This document shows, in pieces, positions 7,545 through 14,993 of a DNA stretch of 46,364 nt; position 1 is the first letter of the stretch; each line of letters starts with the position of its first letter. This DNA is from an uncultured Lentisphaerota bacterium (GTDB taxonomy: Bacteria; Verrucomicrobiota; Lentisphaeria; Oligosphaerales; CAITYL01), in assembly GCA_903894975.1 (NCBI GenBank), contig CAITSE010000191.1, positions 1-46,364 of the forward strand. Direction: 5' to 3'. The notes beneath the pieces were generated by a model. It was given only the letters and a program-made list of their open reading frames with translations, did not search any database and was not told where the DNA came from. A program made the translations under genes and the position numbers.

Positions 7545-9235
7545 GTGACGGACTTCTCCAACTCGGCGGCATTCCCGGCCTGGCCGCCGCAGCGGCCGGG
7601 GCCCGCCCGCCCGCGGAATTGGCCGCAGCGGTGCATGAAGCCCTGGCCGCGACCGGAACCGAACTGCCGCTACCGGCCGAGCCCATGGCCGAGTGGGGAC
7701 CGGTGGGACAGGGGCGCCTGGCGGAGACAGAACTTCTGGCCGTGTACGCCCGCGTCTCCGGACTGCCGGTTCTGGACGAGGAGGCGACCGGGGAGTTAGA
7801 AACCGTCGACGGACTGATGTTTGATTTCCTCTCGCGCGGGCTGGTTCTGCCCCTGCGTCGGGATGGGGAACGGCTGCTGGTCGCCGTGGCCGCCCCCTAC
7901 GACCTGGCCGCCCTGGCCTGGCAGCTTCACACCGGGCTCGGCCTGGAACCGCTTTTCACCCTGGCCCGCCGGAGCTGGATCGAACGGCACCTGGCCGGGG
8001 TCTATGAAAAAGGCGGCGACCGCCGCGACGCCGGCCTGCCGGGCATCGACGGCGACGCTTCGGAGGCGGCCCTCCGCGACCTGGCTCGCGAGGCGCCCGT
8101 GGTCCGCACCGTCAGCGACCTTTTCGCCCGCGCCCTGGAAATGGGCGCCAGCGACATCCACGTCGAGCCCGGCGAGGACAGCATGGCCGTCCGCTTCCGC
8201 GTCGACGGCGTGATGCAGACCGTCCAGACCCTGCCACCGTCCTCGTTCGCCGCCATCGCCTCGCGCCTCAAGCTTCTGGCCAATCTCAACATCGCCGAAC
8301 GCCGCCTGCCGCAGGATGGCCGCATCGACCTGCAGTCCGGCGGCCGCCGCCTGGACGTGCGCGTCAGCACCATGCCCTCCATGCACGGCGAATCCGTGGT
8401 CATGCGCCTGCTCCAGAAAGATGTCAGCATCTTCCGCCTGGAAACCCTGGGCATGGACGAACGGCTCCGCGGCGAGTTCGAGCGGGTCGTCCAGATGCCG
8501 CACGGCATCATCCTGGTCGTCGGCCCCACCGGCAGCGGCAAGACCACGACCCTGTACAGCGTCATGCGCATCCTTAATTCCGACGAGGTCAAGATCATTA
8601 CGCTGGAAGATCCGGTGGAATACCAGATCCCGGGCCTCACCCAGATCCAGGTCAAATCCCAGATCGGCCTGACCTTTGCCAGCGGCCTGCGCTCCATCGT
8701 CCGCCAGGATCCCGACATCATCCTCGTCGGCGAAATCCGTGACCGCGAAACCGCCGACATCGCCATTCATGCCGCGCTCACCGGCCATCTCGTCCTGAGC
8801 ACGCTCCACACCAACGACGCTCCCGGCGCCGTCAGCCGCCTCCTGGACATGGGCGTGGAAGGGTTCCTGATCTCCTCCTCCCTCCTGTGTGTCCTCTCCC
8901 AGCGCCTGGTCCGCAAAACCTGCACCGCCTGCGGCGGCGGCCGCCGCCCGCCGGAATCCGCCGTCAACGGCGATGCCCCCCGGAAGGAAATTCTACGCTG
9001 CCGCACCTGCGCCGGCTCCGGGTTCCGCGGACGCCTCGGCATCTACGAACTGATGATCGTCAACGACGCCATCCGCCAAGCCATCAACCAGCACAAAGAC
9101 GCCCGCGAAATCGCCGTGCTCGCCCGCGCCGCCGGCATGCATCCCCTGCGCGAGGACGGCGCCGCCAAAGTCGCCGCCGGCCTCACCACCGCCGCCGAAG
9201 TCGCCCGCGTCTGCGAACTGGATGCCGCGGTTTAG
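7541..9235 (+). CDS. gspE: T2SS assembly ATPase GspE
   Basis: The product is 564 aa, the usual length for GspE/PilB. An MshEN-like N-terminal domain precedes the RecA-like core. The Walker A motif GPTGSGKTTT is at about residues 328-337, with Asp-box and Walker B regions (ITLEDPVEYQ, DPDIILVGEIRD), a His-box (LSTLHTNDAPGA) and a four-cysteine zinc motif (CTAC...CRTC) near 460-490. The protein powers pseudopilus assembly from the cytoplasm. It starts with GTG inside the gspD stop (GTGA). A 468-bp repeat-filled gap follows. Confidence 0.95.
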   Translation: MSDGLLQLGGIPGLAAAAAGARPPAELAAAVHEALAATGTELPLPAEPMAEWGPVGQGRLAETELLAVYARVSGLPVLDEEATGELETVDGLMFDFLSRGLVLPLRRDGERLLVAVAAPYDLAALAWQLHTGLGLEPLFTLARRSWIERHLAGVYEKGGDRRDAGLPGIDGDASEAALRDLAREAPVVRTVSDLFARALEMGASDIHVEPGEDSMAVRFRVDGVMQTVQTLPPSSFAAIASRLKLLANLNIAERRLPQDGRIDLQSGGRRLDVRVSTMPSMHGESVVMRLLQKDVSIFRLETLGMDERLRGEFERVVQMPHGIILVVGPTGSGKTTTLYSVMRILNSDEVKIITLEDPVEYQIPGLTQIQVKSQIGLTFASGLRSIVRQDPDIILVGEIRDRETADIAIHAALTGHLVLSTLHTNDAPGAVSRLLDMGVEGFLISSSLLCVLSQRLVRKTCTACGGGRRPPESAVNGDAPRKEILRCRTCAGSGFRGRLGIYELMIVNDAIRQAINQHKDAREIAVLARAAGMHPLREDGAAKVAAGLTTAAEVARVCELDAAV

Positions 9236-9237
9236 CC

Positions 9238-9423
9238 TGGATTATTTATGAGAAAGCCAATCTTACTTCACGACTTCGTGCTCTCCGCGGCCTCTTTTCC
9301 CGTCAGAACCGCGCACGTCAGTAAGCGGACTTTCCCGGGCACTCAATTCAAGATTAAAAAGAGTCCGCTTGGTTACCCGCGCGGTTCTGACCAGCCAACC
9401 GCCAAATCACGAACGTTCCCGTT
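9238..9423. repeat. MITE-like element, copy 1 (truncated)
   Basis: This copy matches 11226-11436 over most of its length. The core 9302-9391 (90 bp) is an inverted repeat: GTCAGAACCGCGC pairs with GCGCGGTTCTGAC, and an inner AAGCGGACT pairs with AGTCCGCTT. The left terminal repeat (TGGATTATTTATGAGA) is present. The right one is missing where the next element begins near 9424. Confidence 0.75.
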
Positions 9424-9430
9424 CGCAGCC

Positions 9431-9625
9431 CCCGCAGGCATGCGCGTAAACTTAAGAACCATAACCTTCTGAAAGCGAACGTCGAACATTGAACATTGAA
9501 CGTCCAACGTCGAATTGGAGTTCACACTGTAGGCTTCAGCTCCATCCGGTCAGTTTTCCTTTCAGCGTTCGATGTTCGATGTTCAACGTTCGTTTTCCCT
9601 TAAGTTGACGCGCATGCCCCGCAGG
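9431..9625. repeat. second inverted-repeat element with nested arms (gspE-gspF gap)
   Basis: The outer arms GCATGCGCGTAAACTTAAG (left) and CTTAAGTTGACGCGCATGC (right) match at 18 of 19 positions when reverse-complemented. Inside them a second inverted repeat is built from short units such as GAACATTGAACATTGAACGT (9485-9505) and GTTCGATGTTCGATGTTCAA (9568-9588). A solitary end of the same family lies at about 40192-40216. Confidence 0.7.
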
Positions 9626-9703
9626 GCGGCGACACCCTTCACGTTTTGAAAATCAAACCCGCCCCCATCCCTCAATTTCTAATTTCTTTCCCCCGCCCCC
9701 GCC

Positions 9704-10903
9704 ATGCCCATCTTCCGCTTCAAAACCAGTGACGCCTCCGGCCGCATCGCCGACCAGTCGGTCGAGGGCGAATCCCAGGACGATGCCCTGCGCCGGCTCC
9801 AGCGCCGCGGCGTCACCCCCCTGGAATTTCTGGGCGAGGGCGACCTCAACGGCGCGGCCGGTGGCGCCGCGGGCCTGTTCCACCGCTTCGACGCCACCGA
9901 TTTCACCGAACGCCTGGTCCCGCTCCTGGAGGCGCACGTCCCCCTGGAACGCGCACTGGGCATCCTCGCCGACGGCCTGGAAAACCCCGCCGCCGCCCGC
10001 ATCGTCCAGGAACTGCGCAAAGGGCTGCACGAAGGGCGCAAGCTCTCCCAGATGATCCGCGACCGCGGCTCGCTCTTCCCCTCCGGCTATGCCAGCGTCG
10101 TCGAGGCCGGCGAAGAGGCCGGCGCCCTGCCGCAGGTTTTGGCCGACACCCTCCGCTTCCTCCGCGAACGCCGCGAACTCCAGACCTACCTCATCTCCGC
10201 CAGCATCTACCCCGCCTTCATCGCCGTGGTCGGCGGCATCGTTCTCGCCGTGCTCCTGGGCGTGATCATCCCCAAGTTCGCCACCGTCCTCGACCGTTCC
10301 GGCACGGTTCTTCCGGTCATGACCCGCATGCTCATCGGCGCCTCCAACCTGTTCCGCAGCAGTTGGTGGCTGCTGCCGCTCCTGGCCGCCGCCGCGCTCC
10401 TGTTCTGGGACCGCTCCCGCCGGAATCCGCGCTTGTCCGAGTTCCGCGACCGCTGGGTCCTGAGCCTTCCCGGAGTCAGCCCCATGATCCTCTGCGCCAA
10501 TCTGGCCCGCATGAGCCGCACCCTCGCCATCCTCCTGCGCAGCGGCGTGCCGCTGCTTCAGACCGTCAGCATTACCACCCGCATCATTAGCAACGAACGG
10601 TTGCGCCAGGACCTGGCCGGCCTGCCCGGCGCCCTGCGCCAGGGGCGGCGCCTGCACGCCGCGCTCCAGGCCTGCCCGCACATCCCCGCCTATGTCACCA
10701 GCCTCGTCGCCATCGGCGAGGAAACCGGCGACGTCCCCGGCATGCTTGACCGCATCGCCACTCATTACGAAGAAGAACTCCGCCGCCGCATCCGCCGGCT
10801 CCTCAGCCTGTTCGAGCCCATCACCATCGTCGGCTTCGGCGTAGTCGTCGGCGGCATCGTCCTCAGCATGTTCATGGCCGTCATGGAACTGAACAAGCTG
10901 TAA
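9704..10903 (+). CDS. gspF: T2SS inner-membrane platform protein GspF
   Basis: The product is 399 aa, normal length. The N-terminal MPIFRFKTSDASG resembles the start of PilC/GspF proteins. Two T2SSF domains (about 70-190 and 270-390) each carry the E-A-G-E-E type signature (VVEAGEEAGALPQVL, AIGEETGDVPGML). Three TM segments lie near 162-192, 218-235 and 371-395. It recruits GspE and pseudopilins. No Shine-Dalgarno sequence is visible before the ATG (C-rich leader). The gene is separated from gspE and gspG by repeat-filled gaps, so read-through or an unseen local promoter would be needed. Confidence 0.93.
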   Translation: MPIFRFKTSDASGRIADQSVEGESQDDALRRLQRRGVTPLEFLGEGDLNGAAGGAAGLFHRFDATDFTERLVPLLEAHVPLERALGILADGLENPAAARIVQELRKGLHEGRKLSQMIRDRGSLFPSGYASVVEAGEEAGALPQVLADTLRFLRERRELQTYLISASIYPAFIAVVGGIVLAVLLGVIIPKFATVLDRSGTVLPVMTRMLIGASNLFRSSWWLLPLLAAAALLFWDRSRRNPRLSEFRDRWVLSLPGVSPMILCANLARMSRTLAILLRSGVPLLQTVSITTRIISNERLRQDLAGLPGALRQGRRLHAALQACPHIPAYVTSLVAIGEETGDVPGMLDRIATHYEEELRRRIRRLLSLFEPITIVGFGVVVGGIVLSMFMAVMELNKL

Positions 10904-11053
10904 CCGGACTGAGTCACAAGCCAGTTTGAGCCGCCGCAAAAGAGCACAAGGGTACACCAAAAAGAAGACCCTTTTTTCGCGCACTTTCGCGTGTTTCGCG
11001 GGCAATAGGCTGTGAAAATCAGGGGGGAATCAGGGACAGGGAAACGATCCTCC

Positions 11054-11083
11054 CATTAGCGTGCATTAGCGTTCATTAGCGGT
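11054..11083. repeat. short tandem repeat, 10-bp unit x3
   Basis: Three consecutive units CATTAGCGTG, CATTAGCGTT and CATTAGCGGT. The surrounding gap 10904-11225 has no convincing ORF or promoter. Confidence 0.6.
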
Positions 11084-11225
11084 TGATTTTAAGGGTCTCG
11101 GGGGAGACAAAATCGTTCTTGCCGGAGGTTCTTGACGGCGGCATCACCGGCAAGGAAAATTGCTCGCCCTTCCGTAATCGGCCCGGCTGGAGTAGATTAT
11201 TCATGGAAGTCACACACTGTTCGCT

Positions 11226-11436
11226 TGGATTATTCATGAGAAGGTCAATCTCACTTCACGGATTCGTGCTCTTCGCGGCCGTTTTCCGTCAGAACCGCGC
11301 ACGTCAGTAAGCGGACTTTCCCGATCACTAAATTCATGATCAAAAAAAGTCCGCTTGGTTACCCGCGCGGTTCTGACCATCCAACCGTCAAGTTCCGAAT
11401 GTCCATGAGTGGGCCCATTCTCTCATGAATAATCCA
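11226..11436. repeat. MITE-like element, copy 2 (complete, with terminal inverted repeats)
   Basis: The 211-bp element is bounded by perfect 16-bp terminal inverted repeats, TGGATTATTCATGAGA (11226-11241) and its reverse complement at 11421-11436. The same 90-bp hairpin core as copy 1 sits at 11288-11377. It has no transposase ORF. A further partial terminus (GATTATTCATGGA) is at about 11198. No target duplication was recognised. Confidence 0.8.
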
Positions 11437-11453
11437 GGTTAGAACCTTCTAAT

Positions 11454-11494
11454 GGCAGAGCACCACAAACTTGGTTCCGGCTTGGCCGGGCTAG
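11454..11494. repeat. half copy of the REP-like element before gspG
   Basis: This resembles 5241-5282 over about 42 bp (shared TTCCGGCTTGGCCGGGCTAG) but lacks the left arm. It ends directly at the Shine-Dalgarno sequence of gspG. Confidence 0.65.
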
Positions 11495-11505
11495 GAGAGG
11501 TCATC

Positions 11506-11922
11506 ATGAAATCCCGAATGGAACAATCGCGGCGCGTCCGCGCCTTTACCTTGATCGAAATGATGGTGGTCGTGCTTATCATCGGCGCGCTGGCCGCGCT
11601 GGTGGCGCCGCGGATCATGCACCAGTTCGAAAAATCCAAGGTCCACACCACCCAGGCCCAGATATCCCTGCTTGGCAACGCGGTCAAAGATTACTACATG
11701 GATCTGTCCGAGTACCCGAAAAGCCTGGACGACCTGCTCAAGAACCCCGGCGCCTCCAGCAAATGGGACGGGCCCTACCTCGAAAAAGACAAACTCCCCG
11801 AAGACGCCTGGGGCGAGCCCTATGACTACCAGCTCGACAAAGGCGGCAAGTCCTTCAAAATCTTCAGCAAAGGCCCGGACAAGACCGCCGGCAGTGCCGA
11901 CGACATTAAGAGCTGGGAATGA
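11506..11922 (+). CDS. gspG: T2SS major pseudopilin GspG
   Basis: The product is 138 aa. The prepilin signal is RRVRA|FTLIEMMVV with Glu at +5, then a hydrophobic helix. The soluble part ends in DAWGEPYDYQLDKGG and GPDKTAGSADDIKSW, the calcium-binding end typical of GspG. The residue before the cleavage site is Ala rather than the usual Gly. ATG 11506 has AGGAGAGG 5 nt upstream; an in-frame ATG at 11452 lies inside the repeat and is rejected. It should form the shaft of the pseudopilus. The stop overlaps the gspH start (ATGA). Confidence 0.93.
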   Translation: MKSRMEQSRRVRAFTLIEMMVVVLIIGALAALVAPRIMHQFEKSKVHTTQAQISLLGNAVKDYYMDLSEYPKSLDDLLKNPGASSKWDGPYLEKDKLPEDAWGEPYDYQLDKGGKSFKIFSKGPDKTAGSADDIKSWE

Positions 11923-12551
11923 ATGGACGAGGACAAACCGCGGGTCGTGAGTTGCGAGTTGCGGGTTGCGGGTTGGGAAGGCGGGGGAGGCAACGGCGCG
12001 GGTTCACGCTGGTCGAGATGCTGGTGGTCGCCACGCTGATCGGGCTCCTGGCCCTGCTCATCGCGCCCCGGTTCGGCCGGGTCTCCCCCGGCATGCTCCG
12101 GCGTCAGGCCGAAACTGCCGTTCTCGACACTTTCCGTGACGCCGCGGCCCGCGCCGCGGCCGGCGGGGTCACCGTCCGCCTGACCCTGGATCGCGAGACC
12201 AACCGCTTCACCGTTGAGCGCGAGGCCGCGGATCAGGCCGCCCCCCCCGCCCCATCGGCTTCCGCCGCCCGCCCGTCGTCTTTTTCTTCCAGCCGGGCCG
12301 ATCCCGAGGACGCCCCCGCCAACCTGGAAGAGCCCCCGGTCATTCATGCCCTGCCCGACGGCCTCGTCTGGGAACAGGTATCAGACAGCCGGGCGGACGG
12401 CGCGGGCGGATCGGGAAAAATCGTGTTCCGCTTCCACCCCAACGGTGAAGCCGGCGGCGGTCCGGCTGAATTTACCGCCGGCAATGTCCGTTACCGTCTC
12501 GCCGTTGACCGCCTCACCGGTTGCGCCATCCTCACCGAGGTCCAGCCATGA
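11919..12551 (+). CDS. gspH: T2SS minor pseudopilin GspH
   Basis: The product is 210 aa. The prepilin motif is RRG|FTLVEMLVVATLIG with Gly at -1 and Glu at +5. The leader of 28 residues is unusually long. Part of it (about residues 10-20) is encoded by a run of 7-bp repeats at 11944-11978. The soluble region is divergent, with a Ser/Pro/Ala-rich insertion near 108-135. The call as GspH rests on its place between GspG and GspI. A downstream TTG start would shorten the leader and cannot be excluded. It overlaps gspI by 4 nt. Confidence 0.75.
   Translation: MNGRGQTAGRELRVAGCGLGRRGRQRRGFTLVEMLVVATLIGLLALLIAPRFGRVSPGMLRRQAETAVLDTFRDAAARAAAGGVTVRLTLDRETNRFTVEREAADQAAPPAPSASAARPSSFSSSRADPEDAPANLEEPPVIHALPDGLVWEQVSDSRADGAGGSGKIVFRFHPNGEAGGGPAEFTAGNVRYRLAVDRLTGCAILTEVQP
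11944..11978 (+). repeat. 7-bp tandem repeat inside the gspH leader
   Basis: Five successive 7-mers: GTCGTGA, GTTGCGA, GTTGCGG, GTTGCGG and GTTGGGA. It looks like intergenic repeat DNA that became coding, or that lies in a leader that is not translated as drawn. Confidence 0.65.
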
Positions 12552-13033
12552 GCACCGGCCATCTGCCCGCCAAAACGGAACGGGACGATCTCCCGCGGCG
12601 GTGTAACCTCTCCCGGGTGTGGCCAGCGCAGATGCTGCGTGGAGGGGGCCGATTTACCTATCTTGAGGTTCTGCTGGCGGTGGCGTTGCTCGCGGCGGGA
12701 CTGGCCATGACGCTGGGACTTTTGGCCGCGGCCCGGGAACGCACACTCCGGGCGGAACGGAGTTGGGCACGGCAGCACCTCCTCGCCCAGGCCGCGGAAT
12801 TCCACCTGCTTGCCGGCCCTAAGGCGGCGCCGCCGCAGGACCTGCTCACCGAAGGTTATGGTGTCCGCTGCGAACTGGAACGGCTGGAGTCCGCCAACGG
12901 CGAAGATCCGCTTCTGTACCAGCTCCCCAATGCTTGGCTCCCAGCGGTCTTTCATTTCACACTGATGGATCGGAACGGCAACGCCCTGGATACGCTTGAC
13001 GTGGAAAAATGGGTGCGGGAGGAGGATCGGTGA
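12548..13033 (+). CDS. gspI: T2SS minor pseudopilin GspI
   Basis: The product is 161 aa from ATG 12548, which overlaps the gspH stop (ATGA). The prepilin motif is GGGR|FTYLEVLLAVALLAAG with Glu at +5 and Arg at -1. From this start the leader is 35 residues. An in-frame ATG at 12632 would give a conventional 7-residue leader (MLRGGGR) and is a serious alternative start. The soluble domain is short, as in GspI, which sits in the pseudopilus tip complex with GspJ and GspK. Confidence 0.75.
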   Translation: MSTGHLPAKTERDDLPRRCNLSRVWPAQMLRGGGRFTYLEVLLAVALLAAGLAMTLGLLAAARERTLRAERSWARQHLLAQAAEFHLLAGPKAAPPQDLLTEGYGVRCELERLESANGEDPLLYQLPNAWLPAVFHFTLMDRNGNALDTLDVEKWVREEDR

Positions 13034-13722
13034 TGCGTTATCCATCTCATCATCCCTTTCCTCTCACGCGACGGCGGTTCACCCTCCTCGAAGTGATGAT
13101 CGCGACGCTAATCATGGCGGTGCTGGCCGCCCTGATCCTGGCCGCGGGCACCCAGGTCATGGGCTCGTGGACCCGGATCCAGGACGGCAACCGACGATTG
13201 GCCGCCCTGCTGCTTCTGGATCGCAGCCTTGACCACATGCTGAGCAACCTGATCCCCTTTTCCTGGCCAGACCCGGAGAAGCCCGGCACGGTACGGCAGG
13301 CGTTTGCCGGCGAACCGGACCGGGTCCGTTTCTGTTACCGGCATGAATTGAACTCGGCGGAGGACGGCACACTGCGCTTCGCCGGGTTGGTGGTGGATGG
13401 GGGCAACCTGGTGGCCGTCACCATGGAACGGCCGTTTCTGGACTGGCAGAATCCGGAACCGAACTGGAACCGGAGTGTGTTGGCCCGCGGCGTGAAATCC
13501 ATCCGGCTGCGGTATGCTGACCTGGATCCGGCGAAACGCGAGGTCACTTGGACCGACCAATGGTCGCCGGAGCGCCAGGAGGTGCCGCTGGCGGTCTGGA
13601 TTTTTGTGGCCTGGGAAGACGGTCGCGAGGAATCGTGGCTGCGTCGGACGGCTGGCAACGGACAATATGAACGACTCGGCGCCTGGCAGCCCGCCCTTCC
13701 GGGACAGGAGCGCAAACCGTGA
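13033..13722 (+). CDS. gspJ: T2SS minor pseudopilin GspJ
   Basis: The product is 229 aa. The prepilin motif is TRRR|FTLLEVMIATLIMAVL with Glu at +5 and Arg at -1. The soluble domain is beta-rich and larger than in GspI, as expected for GspJ. GGAGG lies about 7 nt upstream of the ATG, and the gene overlaps the gspI stop by one base (TGATG). It starts an I-J-K tip-complex series; the gspK start overlaps its stop (GTGA). Confidence 0.8.
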   Translation: MRYPSHHPFPLTRRRFTLLEVMIATLIMAVLAALILAAGTQVMGSWTRIQDGNRRLAALLLLDRSLDHMLSNLIPFSWPDPEKPGTVRQAFAGEPDRVRFCYRHELNSAEDGTLRFAGLVVDGGNLVAVTMERPFLDWQNPEPNWNRSVLARGVKSIRLRYADLDPAKREVTWTDQWSPERQEVPLAVWIFVAWEDGREESWLRRTAGNGQYERLGAWQPALPGQERKP

Positions 13723-14819
13723 AGAACACCGCCCTCCAATCCGGCAGGATGCGTCCCCGGTTCCGGGAACGAGGCATGGCGCTGCTGCTGGTGTTGAGCC
13801 TGCTCCTGCTGCTGGCGGCGGCGGCATTCCTCGTCACGGCGGTCAGCCAGGTCACGGCGTATGAGACCAAGGTTTCCGTCACCCGCTCCCGCCAGCGGTA
13901 TGCGGCGGAGTCCGCCGCGTCCGAGATCCTGCGCAAGTTGATGGCTGACCGACGCCAGTATCCTGACCGTCGGGTGGAGGGCATCCTGATCGGCACGGTA
14001 CTGCCTGGGCGGGACGCCGCCCAGACCAGTGGCAGCGAACGCTGGCTGGCCGACGGCCAGAGCCATCGCCTCGCCATCACTGCAGATGGTGATGACGTCA
14101 TGGTCGTGACAGAGGATGGCAATTCCGGAGTGAGCGCGGCCGGGCCGAATCTGGCGACGGAGCTTGGCGCCTTGATCCCGGGCGATGCGGATGACGCCAG
14201 CGCCATGGCCGCGCGCCAGCGGCGGCTCGAACGGTTCATGGACGCGCTCCAAGACGCGGCGGACGCCGATCAGGCCAAACGCATCAATGGCCACGAACAG
14301 CCGGATTATGCCGCGGCCGGCTGGCCGGATCTGCCGCGCAACGGTGCGCCACAATATGCCGACGAGCTGTTCTGGGTGGCCGGCTTTGCCGATCTCTGGA
14401 AAGCCGAAGGCGAGACCGAGCCCGCCGACCCGGCACGGTTGCGGGAGTTCTTGCGCATCCTGCCACCCCGCGGCATTCCCACCGCCCGGCCACCCCGGCC
14501 CCAGTTTGCTGGCAGCTCCCCGGAAATGGCATCGGCTCTGCTGGGGCTGAAACCGGCCGAGAACAAACTGTTGCGTGAGGCCATGGCCCGCTGGCGCCGC
14601 GATGGCACACCGCTGTCGGAAAGCCTGGCGCCGGACCTGATTCAACGTCTCCGCGAAAAGTTTTCTTTCCAGGAATCCGGCATCGTCACCCTGCGGATCA
14701 CAATTCACAACCCGGCCCGCGGTATCCAAACCCGGCTGATTTGCACCCGTGACCTGAACGCCGGGGCCCGAATGGCCGGGACCATGCCTTACCTCGTCTG
14801 GTGGCAATCCGGCTGGTGA
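13719..14819 (+). CDS. gspK: T2SS minor pseudopilin GspK
   Basis: The product is 366 aa. The prepilin-like N-terminus ERG|MALLLVLSLLLLLAAAAFL lacks the +5 Glu, which is a known feature of GspK. A large soluble part of more than 300 residues contains the QRYAAESAASEILRKL helix and a long central alpha-helical region, matching the size that sets GspK apart from the other pseudopilins. It is thought to cap the pseudopilus. It begins with GTG inside the gspJ stop and is the last T2SS gene. No clear terminator follows. Confidence 0.85.
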   Translation: MKNTALQSGRMRPRFRERGMALLLVLSLLLLLAAAAFLVTAVSQVTAYETKVSVTRSRQRYAAESAASEILRKLMADRRQYPDRRVEGILIGTVLPGRDAAQTSGSERWLADGQSHRLAITADGDDVMVVTEDGNSGVSAAGPNLATELGALIPGDADDASAMAARQRRLERFMDALQDAADADQAKRINGHEQPDYAAAGWPDLPRNGAPQYADELFWVAGFADLWKAEGETEPADPARLREFLRILPPRGIPTARPPRPQFAGSSPEMASALLGLKPAENKLLREAMARWRRDGTPLSESLAPDLIQRLREKFSFQESGIVTLRITIHNPARGIQTRLICTRDLNAGARMAGTMPYLVWWQSGW

Positions 14820-14946
14820 GACCGGGCTGATTGGGGCACTGTTCGCTTTTCGCCGAGATGGTTTTTCCTTTTTTTGCTGTGCATACGCAACCAATTGAAT
14901 ACCAAAAACAAATCATTGTAATCCAACTTCCCCGCGGTTATTGTTA

Positions 14947-14955
14947 TGCTATAAA
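14947..14955 (+). promoter_or_regulatory. possible extended -10 promoter of the giant gene
   Basis: TGCTATAAA is an extended -10 type motif in the AT-rich 174-bp gap between gspK and the giant gene. No good -35 is visible. The leader to ATG 14994 would be about 33 nt, with AGGAAGGA about 10 nt before the start. Confidence 0.35.
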
Positions 14956-14993
14956 CGTTTAAGTCAGCGGGATAACAGGAAGGATGAAGCCGC

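Noticed and set aside
9236-9703. Small genes in the gspE-gspF gap (for example a 74-aa frame at 9248)
   Set aside because: The whole gap is accounted for by inverted-repeat elements; the frame only reads through a hairpin core.
9653-11005. 450-aa open frame antisense to gspF
   Set aside because: Shadow of a high-GC gene; gspF has clear family motifs in its own frame and the antisense product has none.
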